From Nicotiana tabacum (lineage: Eukaryota; Streptophyta; Magnoliopsida; Solanales; Solanaceae): 64,000 nt of DNA. Every line of letters starts with the position of its first letter. The stretch's first letter is position 1. This document shows, one piece after another, positions 9,662 through 22,460 of the stretch. Made by a program: the position numbers and the translations under genes. The notes below the pieces were generated by a model. The model saw only the letters and a list, made by a program, of their open reading frames with translations, did not search any database and was not told where the DNA came from. Where the stretch lies: assembly GCF_000715075.1 (NCBI RefSeq), contig NC_134100.1:26900609-26964608 (forward strand). The letters are read 5' to 3'.

Positions 9662-12201
9662 GTTCAATGTGTCCCAAAGAAAGGGGCATTACGGTGATCA
9701 CCAATGATAAGAATGAGTTGACTTACAAGAATGGTGACCGGTGAAGAGTGTGCATGGACTATCGTAATCTCAACACAGTCACGAGGATGGACCATTTTCC
9801 ACTTCCCTTCCTAGATGAAATGCTTGATAGATTGGCTGGTCGTGCTTTCTATTGTTTCCTTGATGGGTATTCCGGCTACAATCAAATTTGTTTTGCTCCG
9901 GAGGATCAAGAAAAAACTACTTTTACATGTCCTTATAGTACTTTCGCATTCTCGCGGATGCCATTTGGGTTGTGCAATACACCAACGACTTTTTAAAGGT
10001 GTATGATGGCAATCTTCACGAACATGGTAGAGGATTATCTTGAAGTCTTCATGGATGACTTTTCGGTAGTCGGGAATTCTTTGATGATTGTCTAGCAAAC
10101 TTTGATAAAGTGTTGGCAAGATGTGAAGAAACAAACTTGGTGCTTAATTGGGAGAAATGTCATTTCATGGTTAAGGAAGGCATTGTCCTTGGCCACAAGA
10201 TTTTAAAGAATGGCATTGAAGTTGACAAAGCAAAGATTGAGGTGATTTCTAAACTTCCACCTCCAACTTTAGTGAAATACGTGCGGATTTTCTTAGGCCA
10301 CACGGGATTTTATCGGTGTTTCATCAAGGATTTCTCTAAAGTGATAAACCCATTGTGCAAACTTTTGGAGAAAGATGCCAAGTTCCATTTAATTGATGAG
10401 TGCATAAGGGCCTTTAAATTGCTAAAGCTCAAGTTAACTACTACTCCCATTATCACCGCTCCAAATTGGAGTGCTCCTTTTGAACTTATGTGTAAAGCAA
10501 GTGATGTAGCGGTCGAGACTATTTTGGGGCAATGCATCAACAATATTTTTCATCAGGTCTATTATGCAAGTAAGACCATGAATAGTGCCCAAATCAACTA
10601 CACCGTTACAGACAAAGAACTCATTGCCATTGTGTTTGCTATTGAGAAGTTCTGCCCGTACTTGATAGGTGAAAAAGTGATTGTTCACATGGATCATGCA
10701 ACATTTCGCTATCTTATGAGCAAGAAAGATTCCAAAGCCCGGTTGATGAGATGTGTACTTTTGTTGCAAGAGTTTGATATAGACATCCAAGATCGAAAAT
10801 GGAGTGAAAACCAAGTGGCAGACCACTTGTCTCATTTGGAGGAGTAGGGGAGGCCACATGATGGCCTTGAAATTAATGACTCCTTCCCTGATGAGCAACT
10901 CTTGGCTATTTCAATAAAAGAGGTGCCCTGGTTCACGGATCTAGAAAATTATCTTGTGAGTGGTATCATTCCGGTTAAGTTCTCTTCAAACCAAAAGAAG
11001 AAGCTCAAACAGGATTGTCAAGAGTATTATTGGGATGAACCGTACCTTTTTCGAATTTGTATGGATGGAGTGATTAGAAGATGTGTACCAGAGGAGGAAC
11101 AAGTTGAAATTCTTGGGGCTTGTCATTCTTCGCCTAATGTGGTCACCATGGTGGAGCAAAAACGGCGGAAAAGTGTTAAGTTGCTATTTCTATTAGCTCA
11201 CTCTTTATAAGGATGCAAGTGATCTCGTCAAGCATTGTGATGAATGTCAAAAGGCCGGTGGAATCTAAAAAAAATAAAATGCCCCTCACTACCATTTTGG
11301 AGATTGATATTTTTGATGTGTAGGGTTTTGACTTTATGGGTCCTTTTGTGGGTTCTTGTGGAAACACCTAAATCTTGGTCGCAGTTGATTATGTGTCCAA
11401 ATGGGTTGAGGTCGTTGCTTTACCCAACAATGAAGCGAGAAGTGTGGTGGCGTATTTGAAGAAGAATATTTTTACAAGATTTGGTACTCCAAGGGTTATC
11501 ATAAGTGATGGGGGATCGCATTTTTGCAAAAAAGCTTTTGATACCTTACTCACCAAGTATGGTGTCACTCATAAAGTCACAACCCCTATTATCCTCAAGC
11601 AAGCGGTCAAGTGGAAGTCTCCAACCAGGAGATAAAGAGTATTTTGTCCAAAACAGTGAATGCTAACCAGACAGATTGGTCCAAGAAACTTGATGATGCT
11701 TTATGGGCTTATAGGGCGGCTTACAAAACACCGATCTGAATGTCTCCATACCAGTTGGTGTTCAGAAAAACTTGTCATCTTCCGGTGGAATTTGAGCACA
11801 AAGCCATGTGGGCTTTCAAAAAGTTAAATCTTGAGTGGGATATCGCCGCCAACTTAAAGGTGGCACAATTTAATGAGTTGGATGAGTTCCAGTACCATGC
11901 ATACACAAGTTCATTCTTATACAAGAAGAAGATGAAGTACCTCCATGACAAGTACATTTTGAACAAGGAGTTTAAAAAAGGTGATCTTGTGTTGTTGTTC
12001 AATTCTCGATTACGGATGTTTTCGAAAAAGTTGAAGTGTAAATGGAGTGGCCCATTTGAGGTTGTGGGTGTGACACCTTTTGGTGCATTGGACTTGAAAA
12101 ATAAAAATGGTGAGCTATTTAGAGTCGATGGTCACTGGGTGAAGCACTATCTGGGAAATATTGGTGATGGCCACGTCGTGGCGGTAATTCATTTCAAGTG
12201 A
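9662..12201 (+). pseudogene. Athila pol: RT, RNase H, integrase (broken)
   Basis: RT begins at VQCVPKKGG (about 9663) and keeps CMDYRNLN, the FCLDGYSGYNQI-type block (here FYCFLDGYSGYNQI), and the catalytic FMDD near 10050. RNase H with its connection domain is one open frame at 10110-10847 ([23 protein letters not shown]). Integrase follows: an N-terminal part at 10902-11250, catalytic Asp candidates near 11378 (VDYVSKWVEVV) and 11500 (IISDGGSHF), the VEVSN glutamate region near 11610 in another frame, and the C-terminal part in an open frame at 11740-12201 (PYQLVFRK...KWSGPFEVV...HVVAVIHFK). A stop before CMDYR, a stop after the PTTF block and several frameshifts disable it. These enzymes copy and integrate the element. 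Confidence 0.85.
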
Positions 12202-13869
12202 TGGTAATTTGCGTCGTGTCGCGACGTTAAATCAGGTGCTTCTTGGGAGGCAACCCATGTTTATTTTTCTTTTTCTTCTTTTTTAGATAGGTCTTATTTT
12301 GTGCTAACTGATTTTGAAGTGTGTTACAGGAATAAGTGTGCTTTACAGGGACTATGCTCAAAAAAATTAGCTAAGTATTGAAAAAGTGTGGACCTCACAA
12401 TTTGGAATGCCACAACAGAAGGGATATGTGGACGCACAACTAGAAATTAAAAATTGCACACTCTCTGAAGTTTGCCTGTCAAAAAAATGGCCAAAGTGCG
12501 GCCACACAAGGAAATGTGCAGTCCGCACTAAAATCTGTGATTGCATACGTAAATCTGCGGTCCACAGATCATCAAAGGGTGGATGTATAACAGGTAAAAG
12601 AGTGCGAACCACAGAAGGAATTTTGCGGCTTTACTCATCTCTTGAAATATTGGCCATCCCGTTAAGTATAAATAGTAGGTCTCCTTTTACTGTTAAAACT
12701 TTATGAACTCTAAGAAATTAAAACAATGGAAAAAATAGTGCACTCAACTGCTTCACGCATCTGACACTAAATTCATCATCTTTGATCACTCCATAACACC
12801 TTCATCACTGGAATACTCACGTCATCTTTAGAATTTTTTAATTTTCTTAATTTAGTTTATAATTTGTTTAGTTATTTTAGACCAATTGTCAAATTCATAA
12901 TCATGTGGGCTATAATTTGTGTTTGGTAAACTCCTATTTGCTATATGGGGGATGGGTATTTGGTTGATATAGTTTAAATAATACTACTATGTTCAGATTG
13001 TGCGTAAAAGTAGAAACCCTAGAACTCTGCCCCATTAATTTTTTAATTGTGCGGCCGCACAAAGAATTGTGCAAGTCCGCAGATCAGTAGGCTAGGACAT
13101 TTGGTGTAGCATGATTGTATGGACTGCACTTGAAATTGTGCAGTCCGGAAAAATTCAACCGCGACCGCAGATCAAGCAATTCTCTGTCTTCAGAGAGTTG
13201 TCATTTTGAGGTTCCAATGTGCGGCCGCACCTAAAATTGTGCGGACCACACTTCAGATGTGCGGTTGCACTCAAAATTGTGTGGACCGCAGAATCATCAC
13301 TGCAACCGCACTTCCAAATTGTGGGGTCCACACAACCCCATCTGTGGCCGCGCCAAAAATGTATGGACCACACTTCCCTACCCTATATAATATTTTGTTC
13401 TGCAACGGTCTGCTATTATACACTTGAACTATAACTGACTCTTGCTGCTGTTTATTGTAGAGAAAGGTTACATCTCCTAGTCGTGGTGATACGTCAAAGG
13501 GGAGATGTGAATCCTCCCGAGGCCGAGGCAAGAGTACTTTACCACTCGCCGTGCAAAGTGTTATAGATGAAAGGCGACAGTCGGGAGAGCTCCAAAGCCT
13601 GCTGAGTCTAGTTCATATATATTGTCTAGGGAAGCATCGGAGGGCAACTCTATTCAAGAGCAGCCTGATGCTCAATCACAACCACGACAGCTTCAGGGGA
13701 GATTTTAGCTCCGAGATGAGCTTTCCAACTCAGCAAACAGTTTCGAGGGTTCGATAGATGATAGTTAGGGTTCAGAGCCCTCATCTACACATGCCCCAAA
13801 TGCACTAGCTACTACAGTTGATGATGATGATATTCTGGATGATGGTCGAGGGGTGATACCAGAGTTGTC
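12202..13869 (+). repeat. Athila spacer with reiterated palindromic CpG words
   Basis: Non-coding sequence between pol and the env-like ORF. Two clusters (about 12390-12610 and 13040-13380) contain many variants of gtgcggccgcac and tgcggtccgcac, with alternating 'rest' phrases such as aaaattgtg. The words are near-perfect palindromes. A TATA-like ccctatataatat lies at 13381-13393, directly after the second cluster and upstream of the env-like ORF. A subgenomic promoter there is possible, but only inferred. Confidence 0.6.
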
Positions 13870-15420
13870 GGCCTTGAGAGGTCGAAAAAGAATGAAGTTT
13901 GGGAAGATAGGTTTGTGAGCTTGACTACATTCAACAGATTCCAAGAGTGGTGGCCTCAGAGATCGTTCACTCTTGAGCGTCAGTTTGTATTGAAAGACTT
14001 GGATAGTTACAACCCAAATGTGTCAAGATAATTTCGGGAGAGAAAAGGGTGGACATGGTTCACTCAAAGTGTGGTGGATGCCAATGAGCACTTGGTCCGG
14101 GAATTTTACACCAATGTGGTGCATATCAAGAAGAGGGCCAAGGTGAAAACAGTGAGGAACTTAAAATTAAGATTCGATCAGAGCACCCTGAATGCATATT
14201 TAGAGTTAGAGGATGCAGAGTCGATGCAATATCTGGAAAAGTTCGCACTAGGTGACACAGCTAGCCCTTGGCTAACTGAGATTTTGGCAGCTGCAAGACC
14301 ACCACCACCATGGATCACAGCAGGGGTTCCTATTCAGCGGAACACCCTCAACTTTGAAGCAAAAGGATGGCTGACCTTTGTGTGCAGTTGACTAGACCTG
14401 TGCTTGAATGAAAATAATCTCCCAATCCTGAAGGCAGTTCTAGTTGCTTCCATCATAGGCAGGTACCCAATCAATATGGGTGCCATGATTTTGGCTAACA
14501 TATCTCTGGTTGGTTGGTAAGGTGACAGCTCCTACCCGTATCCCAACACTATCACGGAGTATCTTACGGAAGCGAGGGTGGAGTCAAAGAACTTTGACAC
14601 GAAGGTTCGAGAAAATAAAACCTTCACTTGGTACTCTCTAAAGGAACCGAGTAACCCGAAGAACAAGGGTCAGTCGACTACTACCGTAGGCTAGACTGAT
14701 GAGCCTTCGATGGTAGTTGCAGATTCAGCAGACATGCCTTCCACAACAACTGGGCTTTCTACCAGTACAACTACCATGCCTCCACTTCCATCTTCAGGGC
14801 CGTTAGCATCCGTACCCTCCACTTCTACCTTGAGGCTGGTGCCTATGCCTCCTCATCCACTTTCTACGCTACGAGTCTCCCAGATACTAGATAGCCTCAA
14901 CAACTGGATGCAGACAGCTAATACAAAGCTATCTGACCTATCTAGTGCTATGGCAACACAAACATCTATCCTAGCACCCGAGATTCCTCCAATAGTGGAG
15001 GACACTTTGAAGAAGATTTTGGAGAACCAGAAGACCATCATGGACGATTTGGTGGCACATAGGGGAGTGATTGAGGAGTTTGGGAAGCAGGTAAAGAAAA
15101 TGAGGAAATCCTAGGTGTCCAAGAAATCAATGGACAAATTGAGGCAAGAGGTCACCAAGATAGAAGCCGCTGGAGACCTTCCAATTGATTTGCTGATGGA
15201 GACAGCTCCAGCAGCACTAGTAGACCCAGCAGTACCATCAACACCAGTGGCACCAGCTAGCCAGTTTGAGGAGCCAGACATGGCTGCTAACATTGCTAAG
15301 ACAGTGCGATAGATGTTCGCCAACGCAACTGCTTCCCGAGCAGAGGATGATGAGATCTAGTTGGAGGAGCCTGAGGGCGGTGACGCTGCTATGGACAGAG
15401 AGATGTCCAATGCTACATAG
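13870..15420 (+). pseudogene. Athila env-like ORF with 'putative plant transposon protein' domain
   Basis: One reading frame (the frame of 14071) runs from about 13880 to 15420. It is broken by about seven stops (near 14032, 14389, 14518, 14693, 15112, 15310 and 15358), mostly TAG. The N-terminal half has WTWFTQSVVDANEHLVREFY, then LRFDQSTLNAYLEL and RNTLNFEAKGWLTFV, which I recognise as the plant transposon protein domain found in Athila third ORFs. The middle is Ser/Thr/Pro-rich (14710-14880). A predicted coiled coil follows (ILDSLNNWMQTANTKLSDL to FGKQVKKM), then an acidic tail. I see no convincing hydrophobic transmembrane segment, so an envelope role is not supported here. The function is unknown. 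Confidence 0.7.
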
Positions 15421-17291
15421 GGAGTCCTTTTTACTCTTTCCGTTCCTTTTTCTTATTTTGTGAAGTATTGGGGACAATGTTTATTCTTATTTGGGGGGGG
15501 TGTGTGGAGTTTACTTTATTTGATATTTGACATTGGTTTGTAATAACTGATAACATTTTATTTTTTCTTTTAATTATGTACATATTCTTCTCCCTCTCTA
15601 TTGATGTATACATTTTCTTTCTTCCTCTCTTATTTTGTACATTCATTTATGCTTTCAATAGCTTAACTTATAGCTTATTTATTTTGTTTTCTTGGTAGTC
15701 AATGTGTAATTTAGTAGCTTCTTCTTAATCTAGTAGTTTCTTTTCATATTTAAGTGAACAATAAGTTGGTTTTCTTAATACCACGGTTCTTTCCAAAGGT
15801 AGTTTTTATATGAACCGGGTGACTCTTCCTAATGATGTATGGCGTGACAACCTTCTTAAGGGATTGAATCCATTTTTTATGTTTATGTAAGAATAGTAGT
15901 AATAATGAATAAAAAGACCTAATTGAGTCATCCTAGAAGAGTCAAACATGCTTCACTTGGTACCAACATACTTAACTGCGTGCTTATGATTAAAAATAAG
16001 TTCTTGGAAAGAAATAGCTCTAGTTAGTAACCTTCTGACTCTTGTGTTGACTTAAGCAATCATCGAGTGGTTTAGTCGAACTATTAGTGATTTTCAATCT
16101 TTAATATGGTTGTTGTGGGCCCTCGAATCTATCCTTTTTAACAATCCAGTTGTGTGAGAGGTGAGATGTTTTTGTTGCAAGTCGAAGTACCCGTGCGAAT
16201 AGTCTAGAACTTGCCCCGAATGTAGTTTCTAGGTGAAATTTTAAGTTTTCTTTGGCTTGAGAAGTGATTGTAGGCTCTCCTTGATCCGCTTGAAATTGTC
16301 CATGTCCCTCCAATGTTGTTATCCCTAGTCACCCATTTGAGCCTAAAACCTTTCTCATTTGATAACCATGTTACAAGCATTTACCCGTTTTGTAGTGACC
16401 CACTCTTGGCACCCAAGCTTTCGTTAACACTCTTGAGAAATAATTGGTTAAAATATAAGTTTGGAGGAGAGACAAGGAGTTTAAAAAAGGTATCAAGGAA
16501 CAAAAAGAGAAAAGAAATGAATAAAAGGAAAGGCAAAGAAAAAGAAAGAAAGAGCAAAAAGAAAAATGCAAAAAGAAAGTGAATAAGTTGAAGAGTTGGA
16601 GGGATTCAAAGAAGAGTAACAATGCAAAGCATGGAGAAAACAAAGAAGGAGAAAATAAATATCATGACCAAGAAAGAGTGATGTTAAGTCTCTCTAGTTC
16701 CCCTAAGGAAAAAAATGCCTCAAAGAGTCGGCAAAACATGAGCCAAAAAGAGAAGATGGAGTGCTTAAGGAAAGATGAACCCGTTCTATTCCAACATATC
16801 CAACCTTAGTACAAAAGCCTTCATTACATTCCGAAAAAGCCTACGTGATTTCAAGCCGAGTGAACTTACATTAGTGGTGATTTACATGAGGGGCAAGCAT
16901 ATGGTACGTAGATCCGTACTTGTGACATTCTTTTGAGAGAGATAAGTGAACCTTTCACAAATCTTTGAATTGAATTCTTCATTCCTAAGTGAGATATGCT
17001 AACAGAGAGTAAAGGAGGAGGAGTTTGGGATCTAAAATGACCTACATGAAAGAGCAAGCTTCATTGATGAATAAAGTCAACTCTTGATGCTCAAGTATCA
17101 CACTAGAACTATTTGTGCTTAAAGCTTCATATCATTGCGTTATTGACAATTCATAAGTGTTGTGGGTAATTGTTTGTCTCAATTGATATGTGATTGATGC
17201 ACCTTAGATTAGATGGAATAGCTCTTAGCTTGTGGAGGTGAAAACTACCTTATTTGCTTGAGGACAGGCAAAAGCTTAAGTTTGGGGGAGT
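15421..17291 (+). other. Athila 3' untranslated region and PPT
   Basis: Non-coding. It holds a G run at 15491-15498, an extreme purine-rich tract at 16470-16740 (aaagaaaaagaaagaaagag type) that gives spurious Lys/Arg ORFs, and a PPT-like aagtttgggggag at 17278-17290 next to the LTR. No gene is recognised. Confidence 0.6.
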
Positions 17292-18808
17292 CGATAAGTG
17301 GGGATTTTGACTACTTATTTGCGCCTTTTAACTTTTGTTTTAGTCCAAAAGCGTTTAATTGTATTCCCGAAAACTGATGAAATATGCTTAATTGCAGGAG
17401 TACTGGAAAATGAGCCACTAAGATGAAATCAAAATCAAGAGGGAGTGATTTGAACTCAAGGACAAAATCAGGCAGAAAAGGTCAAAGTGTGGACCGCAAA
17501 TTTCTATCTGCAGCCGGTGATTGTGAAGGAAAAATTTATCAGAGACCAAGTGCAAAGTGCGGCTAAGAAGCTAACCAAGAGCAAAAGTTCAGAGAGTTCT
17601 CATTTCAATATTAAAGGAAGTGCAGACCGCACAGTATTGTACGACCGTAGAAGTCTGCTACGCGGCCGCACTCAGAAATGTGCGGTCCGTAGAAGAGCCC
17701 TGTGCGGCCGCACCACAAAATGTGTGGACCGCAGAATATGAGAGATGCGACCACATTTCAAAATTGTGTGTCCACAGCTTCGAATCCTGTCAAGATTGAA
17801 GCAAAGTGCGGATCGCACATGGATTTATGCGACCGCAGAACCTTCGAAAGGGCATTTTTGTCCAAAAGTTCTAGCTTTGTATAAATAGAATAGTTTCACG
17901 AAACTAGGTCAAGTTTTGAATATTCAAAGTGTTGTAGTCATTTCTTCTTACTTCTTTAGGCAACTTTAGCTTATTTTGGTGATTTAACATTAGGTTTTTA
18001 TCTTTTAATATTTCAATATGAGTTTTATTATGTTTTTTTCTTTGTTTTCTTCTACACCCACTATGAGTAGCTAGATTTTTACTAGGGTTGTGACTTAACC
18101 CTAGTATGTAAACCTTATGGGTGATTAATTTTATGCTTGTTTATGAATGGGTGTGTGTTATTTAGTTAGGTTTATGCTTCAATTGTGAAATTAATGGTTG
18201 CAAATATTGATTTATGCCTATTTGACTTAGTCTCTTCTTGATAAAGAGAGTTTTAGTCTAGGTTAACTTAGATAACAAGGAATTGGATTAATTGAGAGAT
18301 TGATTAACCCAATTAAAGGGTTCAATCTAGAGATAGTAACAAACCGACTTCAGCTCTTATCAACCGTTTTGGTAGATATCCATTTGGTCTTGAGAAAGCC
18401 AAATTGGGCAAAACTACTCTCTGACCGAGAGGTATTGAGTAGGCAATGTAGTGTTGTGAGCAATAATATACCCCAGTCAACAAAATAACATAAAAGTCTT
18501 GATCCCATTAGGCAAACACCTAGGTTATGGTCACAACCCTAGGCTTTTTTATATCTTTGAAAAACATTAAAAAACAATCTTCTCTAGTTTTATATCTTTA
18601 GAATTGCAATCCTTAGCGTAATTTTAGAAGTAAAAACAATACCCTATTTGTGGAAGTGCAATCTAGATACTTCACGTACTCACTCCAAATATATACTACT
18701 AATTCCTATCTCAGCTCCCTGTGGATTTGATCCCGACTCTTTGGTGGGTTTTATTATTGAAAACGACTATGTCATACCTCGTTAGAGGCATGTATTTGGA
18801 CGTGATCA
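17292..18808 (+). repeat. Athila 3' LTR
   Basis: It starts after the tttgggggag PPT with CGATAAGTGGGG (expected TGATAAG; the first base is changed) and ends ...GGACGTGATCA at 18808, about 1517 bp. The block at 17480-17840 again carries tgcggccgcac/tgcggtccgca words. No 5' LTR partner exists in the window, so the ends rest on family resemblance and on the return of chromovirus gag at 18809. Confidence 0.65.
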
Positions 18809-19080
18809 TTGCTAGATTTTTCCCTCGGCAACGAGGAAACACAAAATAGTAGGATTCTCGTACCATGGTTCCGGCACCGATTTCTCCACCGCCCGCTCAA
18901 CCAACTAGAGGCAGGGGTTAGGCATCCAGAGGTGGAGGTCAGGCCATTAGAGGTGGAGGCCAGCCATTTAGAGGCCATCCCAGAGACGTGGTTCAGAGTG
19001 GTGGGGCCTATCCGCGATGCTATGCTTTCCCAGCTAGGCCTGAGGCTGAGTCATCTGACACTGTTATCACAGGTATTGTC
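18809..19080 (+). pseudogene. Chromovirus copy 1 gag C-terminal tail
   Basis: It resumes at TTGCTAGATTT, which matches the last half of the gag zinc knuckle (IARF) of chromovirus copy 3 at 63602-63625 (minus). It continues with a Gly/Arg/Pro-rich tail (PPPAQPTRGRG, RGGGQAIRGGGQ). The N-terminal gag is absent. Several stops are present, including one at TAG 18918-18920. Confidence 0.7.
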
Positions 19081-22000
19081 CTAATTTTCCATAGAGATGC
19101 TTAAGTTCTATTTGATCCGGGCTCTACTTATTCCTACTTGTCATCCTATTTTGCTTCATATCTGGTTGTGCCTCGTGATTCTTTGAGTGCTCTTTTGTAT
19201 GTGTCCACACCTATGGGAGATTCTATTGATGTAGATCATGTCTATCGCTTGTGTGTGGTTATTATTGGAAGTCTTAAGACTAGTGTAGATCTCCTACTTC
19301 TTGATATGGTAGATTCCGATGTCATCTTGGATATGGATTGGCTATCACCTTATCATGCTACATTGGATTGTCATGCCAAGACAGTGACTTCAGTATTGCC
19401 GGGGTTGCCTCGACAAGAGTAGAGAGGGACTCATAGCAACTCTACCAGCAGAGTTATTTCTTATGTGAAGGCTCGACTTATGGTCGAACATGGGTTTTTA
19501 GCCTATTTGGCCTATGTCTGTGATTATAGTGTGGAGTTTCCATCCATGGATTTAGTACTAGTTCTTCATAAGTTTCCAGAGGTGTTTCCTGCATACCTAC
19601 CGGGAATGCCACCTGACGGGGATATTCATTTCTGTATTGATTTGTCTTTGGGCACTCAACCAATTTCTATTCTGCCATACTATATGGCCCCGCCAGAGTT
19701 GAAAGAATTAAAGGAGCAACTGCAAGATTTTCTTGATAAGGGCTTCATTAGACCTAGTGTCTCGCCCTGGGTGCGCCTGTGTTGTTCGTGAAGAAGAAGG
19801 ACATGTCGATGAGGATGTGTATAGACTATTGGCAGTTAAACAAAGTCTCTATCAAGAAAAAGTATCCATTGCTGAGTATTTATGACTTATTTGATCAGTT
19901 TTAGGGTGCCAAGGTGTTTTTGAAGATTGATTTGAGGTCTGGCTACCATAAGTTGAACCTTAGGCCATCCGATGTACCTATGAAAACTTTTTGGACTCAG
20001 TATGGGCATTATGAGTTTTCAATGATGTCATTAGGGTTGACAAATGCCCCAACATCATTTATAGATTTGATGAACCAGGTGTTCAAGCCCTACTTGGATT
20101 CCTTCATGATTGTATTTATTGATGATATATTGATCTACTCCCGCAGTCGATAGGAGCACGAGCAGCATCTACGGATTGTACTTTGGACTTTGAGAGATAG
20201 CCAATTATATGCCAAATTTTCAAAGTGCGAGTTTGTATTGGACTCATCTGCATTTTTGGGGCACATCATATCGGCAGAGGGAATAAAAGTGGATCCTAAG
20301 AAGATTGAGGCAGTTTAGAACTGTCCTAGACCCACTTCAGCTATAGAGATCCGGAGTTTCCTAGGTTTGGCGGGTTATTACGCCGGTTCTTGGAGGGGTT
20401 TTCATCTATAACAGCACCTTTGACCAGATTGACCAAGAAGGGTGCCTTGTTCAGATGGGCAGACGAATGTGAGTTGAGCTTTCAGAAGTTCAAGACTGCT
20501 TTGACTACGACGCCAGTATTGGTGTTGCACACTGATTTAGAATCTTACACGTTGTATTGTGATACATCTCGTGTTGGGCTTGGGGAAGTATTGATGAAGG
20601 ATACCAGGGTGATCGCGTATGCATTGTGGCAGTTTAAGGTTCATGAGAAGAATTACCCTGTTCAAGACTTAGAACTGGCAACCATTGTTCATGTACTGAA
20701 TATTTGGAGGCACTACCTTTACGACATTTTGTGCAAGGTATTCACGGATCATCAGAGCCTATAATATTTTTTTCAAGCAAAAGGATCTCAATTTGAGGCA
20801 GAGGAGGTGGTTAGATCTGTTGAAAGACTATGATATCACCATTTTGTATCATCCCGGGAAGGCTAATATGGTGGTCGATGCCCTGAGTAGACCGCTTGCA
20901 TAAGATGTTCAGGCTTTGGCCAGTCAATTCGCGAGGTTAGACATTTCAGAGCCCAATCTTATTCTAGCTTGTCCAGTTGCTCAGTCTTCCTTGTATGAGC
21001 GTATCAGAGGGCGGCAGTATGATGACCCTCATTTGCTTGTCCTTAGGGACACGGTGCGACATGGTGGTGCCAAGCAAGCTACGGTTGGAGATGATGGAGT
21101 TTTAAGGATGCAGGGCCGTATTAGTGTGCCTAATGTGGATGAGCTTCGGGAGTTGATTCTTGAGGAGGCCCACAGTTTCCGATATTCTATTCATACGGGT
21201 ACTGCCAAGATGTATCAGGACTTGCGACACCATTAATTGTGGAGGAGGATGAAGAAGGATATAGTTGCATATATAGCTCGGTGTCTAAATTGTCAGCAAG
21301 TTAGTTACGAGCATCAGAGACTTGGGGGTTTGCTTCAAAAGTTAGAGATTCCTGAGTGGAAGTGGGAGCGTATCAGTATGACTTTGTTGTTGGACACCCA
21401 CAAACTCAAAGGAAGTTCAACGCGGTGTAGTTCATTGTAGACAGGTTGACCAAGTCAGCACATTTCATTCTAATGGCAGTTACCTATTCTTTAGTGCGAT
21501 TAGCTAAGATCTACATCCGCGAGATCGTCTGCCTTCACGGTGTGCCCGTGTCTATCATTTATGATCGAGGTACACAGTTCACCTTGCACTTCTGGAGGGA
21601 AGTACAGCGTGAGTTGTGCATGTAGGTTGAGTCGAGCATAGCATTTCATCCTCAGACGGAGCGTAGGATTCAGATATTGGAGGATATGCTCCATGTTTGT
21701 GTTATGGATTTTAGGGGCTCTTGGGATCAATTCCTACCGCTTGCGGAGTTGGCCTACAACAACAGCTACCAGCCGAGCATTTAGATGGCTCCTTATAAGG
21801 CATTATACGAGAGGCGGTGCCGTTCGCTAGCTGGATGGTTCAAGCTGGGGGAGGCTCAGTTATTGAGTGGAGATTTGGTACAGGGTGCCTTAGACAAGGT
21901 CAAGATTATTCAAGATCAACTTCGCACAACTCAGTCTAGGCAGAAGAGTTATGTTGACCATAGGGTTTGTGATGTTGCATTCATGGTTGGAGATAGAGTA

Positions 22001-22450
22001 TTGCTCGGGGTTTCACCCATGAAGGGTGTGATGAGGTTCAGGAAGAGGGTCAAGTTGAGCCTTTGGTATATCAGACTCTTTGAGATTCTTCAAAAAGTGG
22101 GTGAGGTGGCCTACAAGCTCGTATTGCCACCTAGTTTATCATCAGTTCATCCAGTGTTCCATGTGTCCATGCTCCGAAAGTATCACGGTGATCCATCCCA
22201 TATGTTAGATTTCAGCTCAGTCCAATTGCACAAGGATTTAACTTATGAGGAGGAGCAGGTGGCTATTTTAGCCCGGCAGGTCCGACAGTTGAGGCCAAAA
22301 AGTTATTCTTCTGTTCGAGTGCAGTGGAGAGGTCAGCCGATCGAGGCAGCTACTTGGGAGTCCGATTTGGACATGCAGAGTAGATATCCACACATTTTCA
22401 CTAGTCCAAGTACTCTTCTATGTCTATTCAAGGACAACCGTTTGTTTTAG
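19081..22450 (+). pseudogene. Chromovirus copy 1 pol: protease, RT, RNase H, integrase, chromodomain region
   Basis: Protease: an LFDPGSTYSYLS-type site near 19110-19145. A linker with DVILDMDWLSPYHA follows. [14 protein letters not shown] near 19735, [13 protein letters not shown] near 19815, catalytic [10 protein letters not shown] with Asp-Asp at 20121-20126, then FLGLAGYY near 20360. RNase H is at 20390-20764 with YCDTSRVGLG and HALN-type ends. Integrase zinc region: RYSIHTGTAKMYQDL...RCLNCQQV (21180-21300). The core at 21440-21780 is scrambled by frameshifts. The C-terminal part is an open frame from 21785 to 22450 with MAPYKALYERR, PVFHVSMLRKYHGDPSH and VQWRGQPIEAATWE, the last being the chromodomain-like segment. 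At least six in-frame stops make it non-functional. The chromodomain is thought to steer integration to heterochromatin. Confidence 0.85.
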
Positions 22451-22460
22451 AGGTGGAGAA
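22448..22460 (+). other. Polypurine tract of chromovirus copy 1
   Basis: TAGAGGTGGAGAA lies immediately before the LTR start TGTGATGACC. The same tract sits at the 3' LTR of copy 3 (59896-59909, minus). Confidence 0.75.

Larger units (their letters stand above)
9661..18808 (+). mobile_element. Athila-lineage gypsy retrotransposon, 5' truncated
   Basis: It begins abruptly inside reverse transcriptase and proceeds through RNase H, integrase, a long spacer, an env-like ORF, an untranslated 3' part, a PPT and a 3' LTR (17292-18808). The 5' LTR, PBS, gag and protease are absent. On the right it ends where the zinc-knuckle region of chromovirus gag resumes, so it inserted into gag. Lineage is inferred from the RT/RNase H/integrase motifs, the lack of a chromodomain, the env-like ORF position and the LTR sequence style. 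Confidence 0.8.

Noticed and set aside
12367..13531. Overlapping Cys/His-rich ORFs (both strands) in the Athila spacer
   Set aside because: They are produced by the reiterated tgcggccgcac words in all frames; apparent zinc-like patterns are an artefact of the repeat.
16313..16809. Lys/Arg-rich plus-strand ORFs and the opposite Phe/Leu-rich ORF
   Set aside because: They arise from an extreme purine-rich tract in the Athila 3' untranslated region, not from coding selection.
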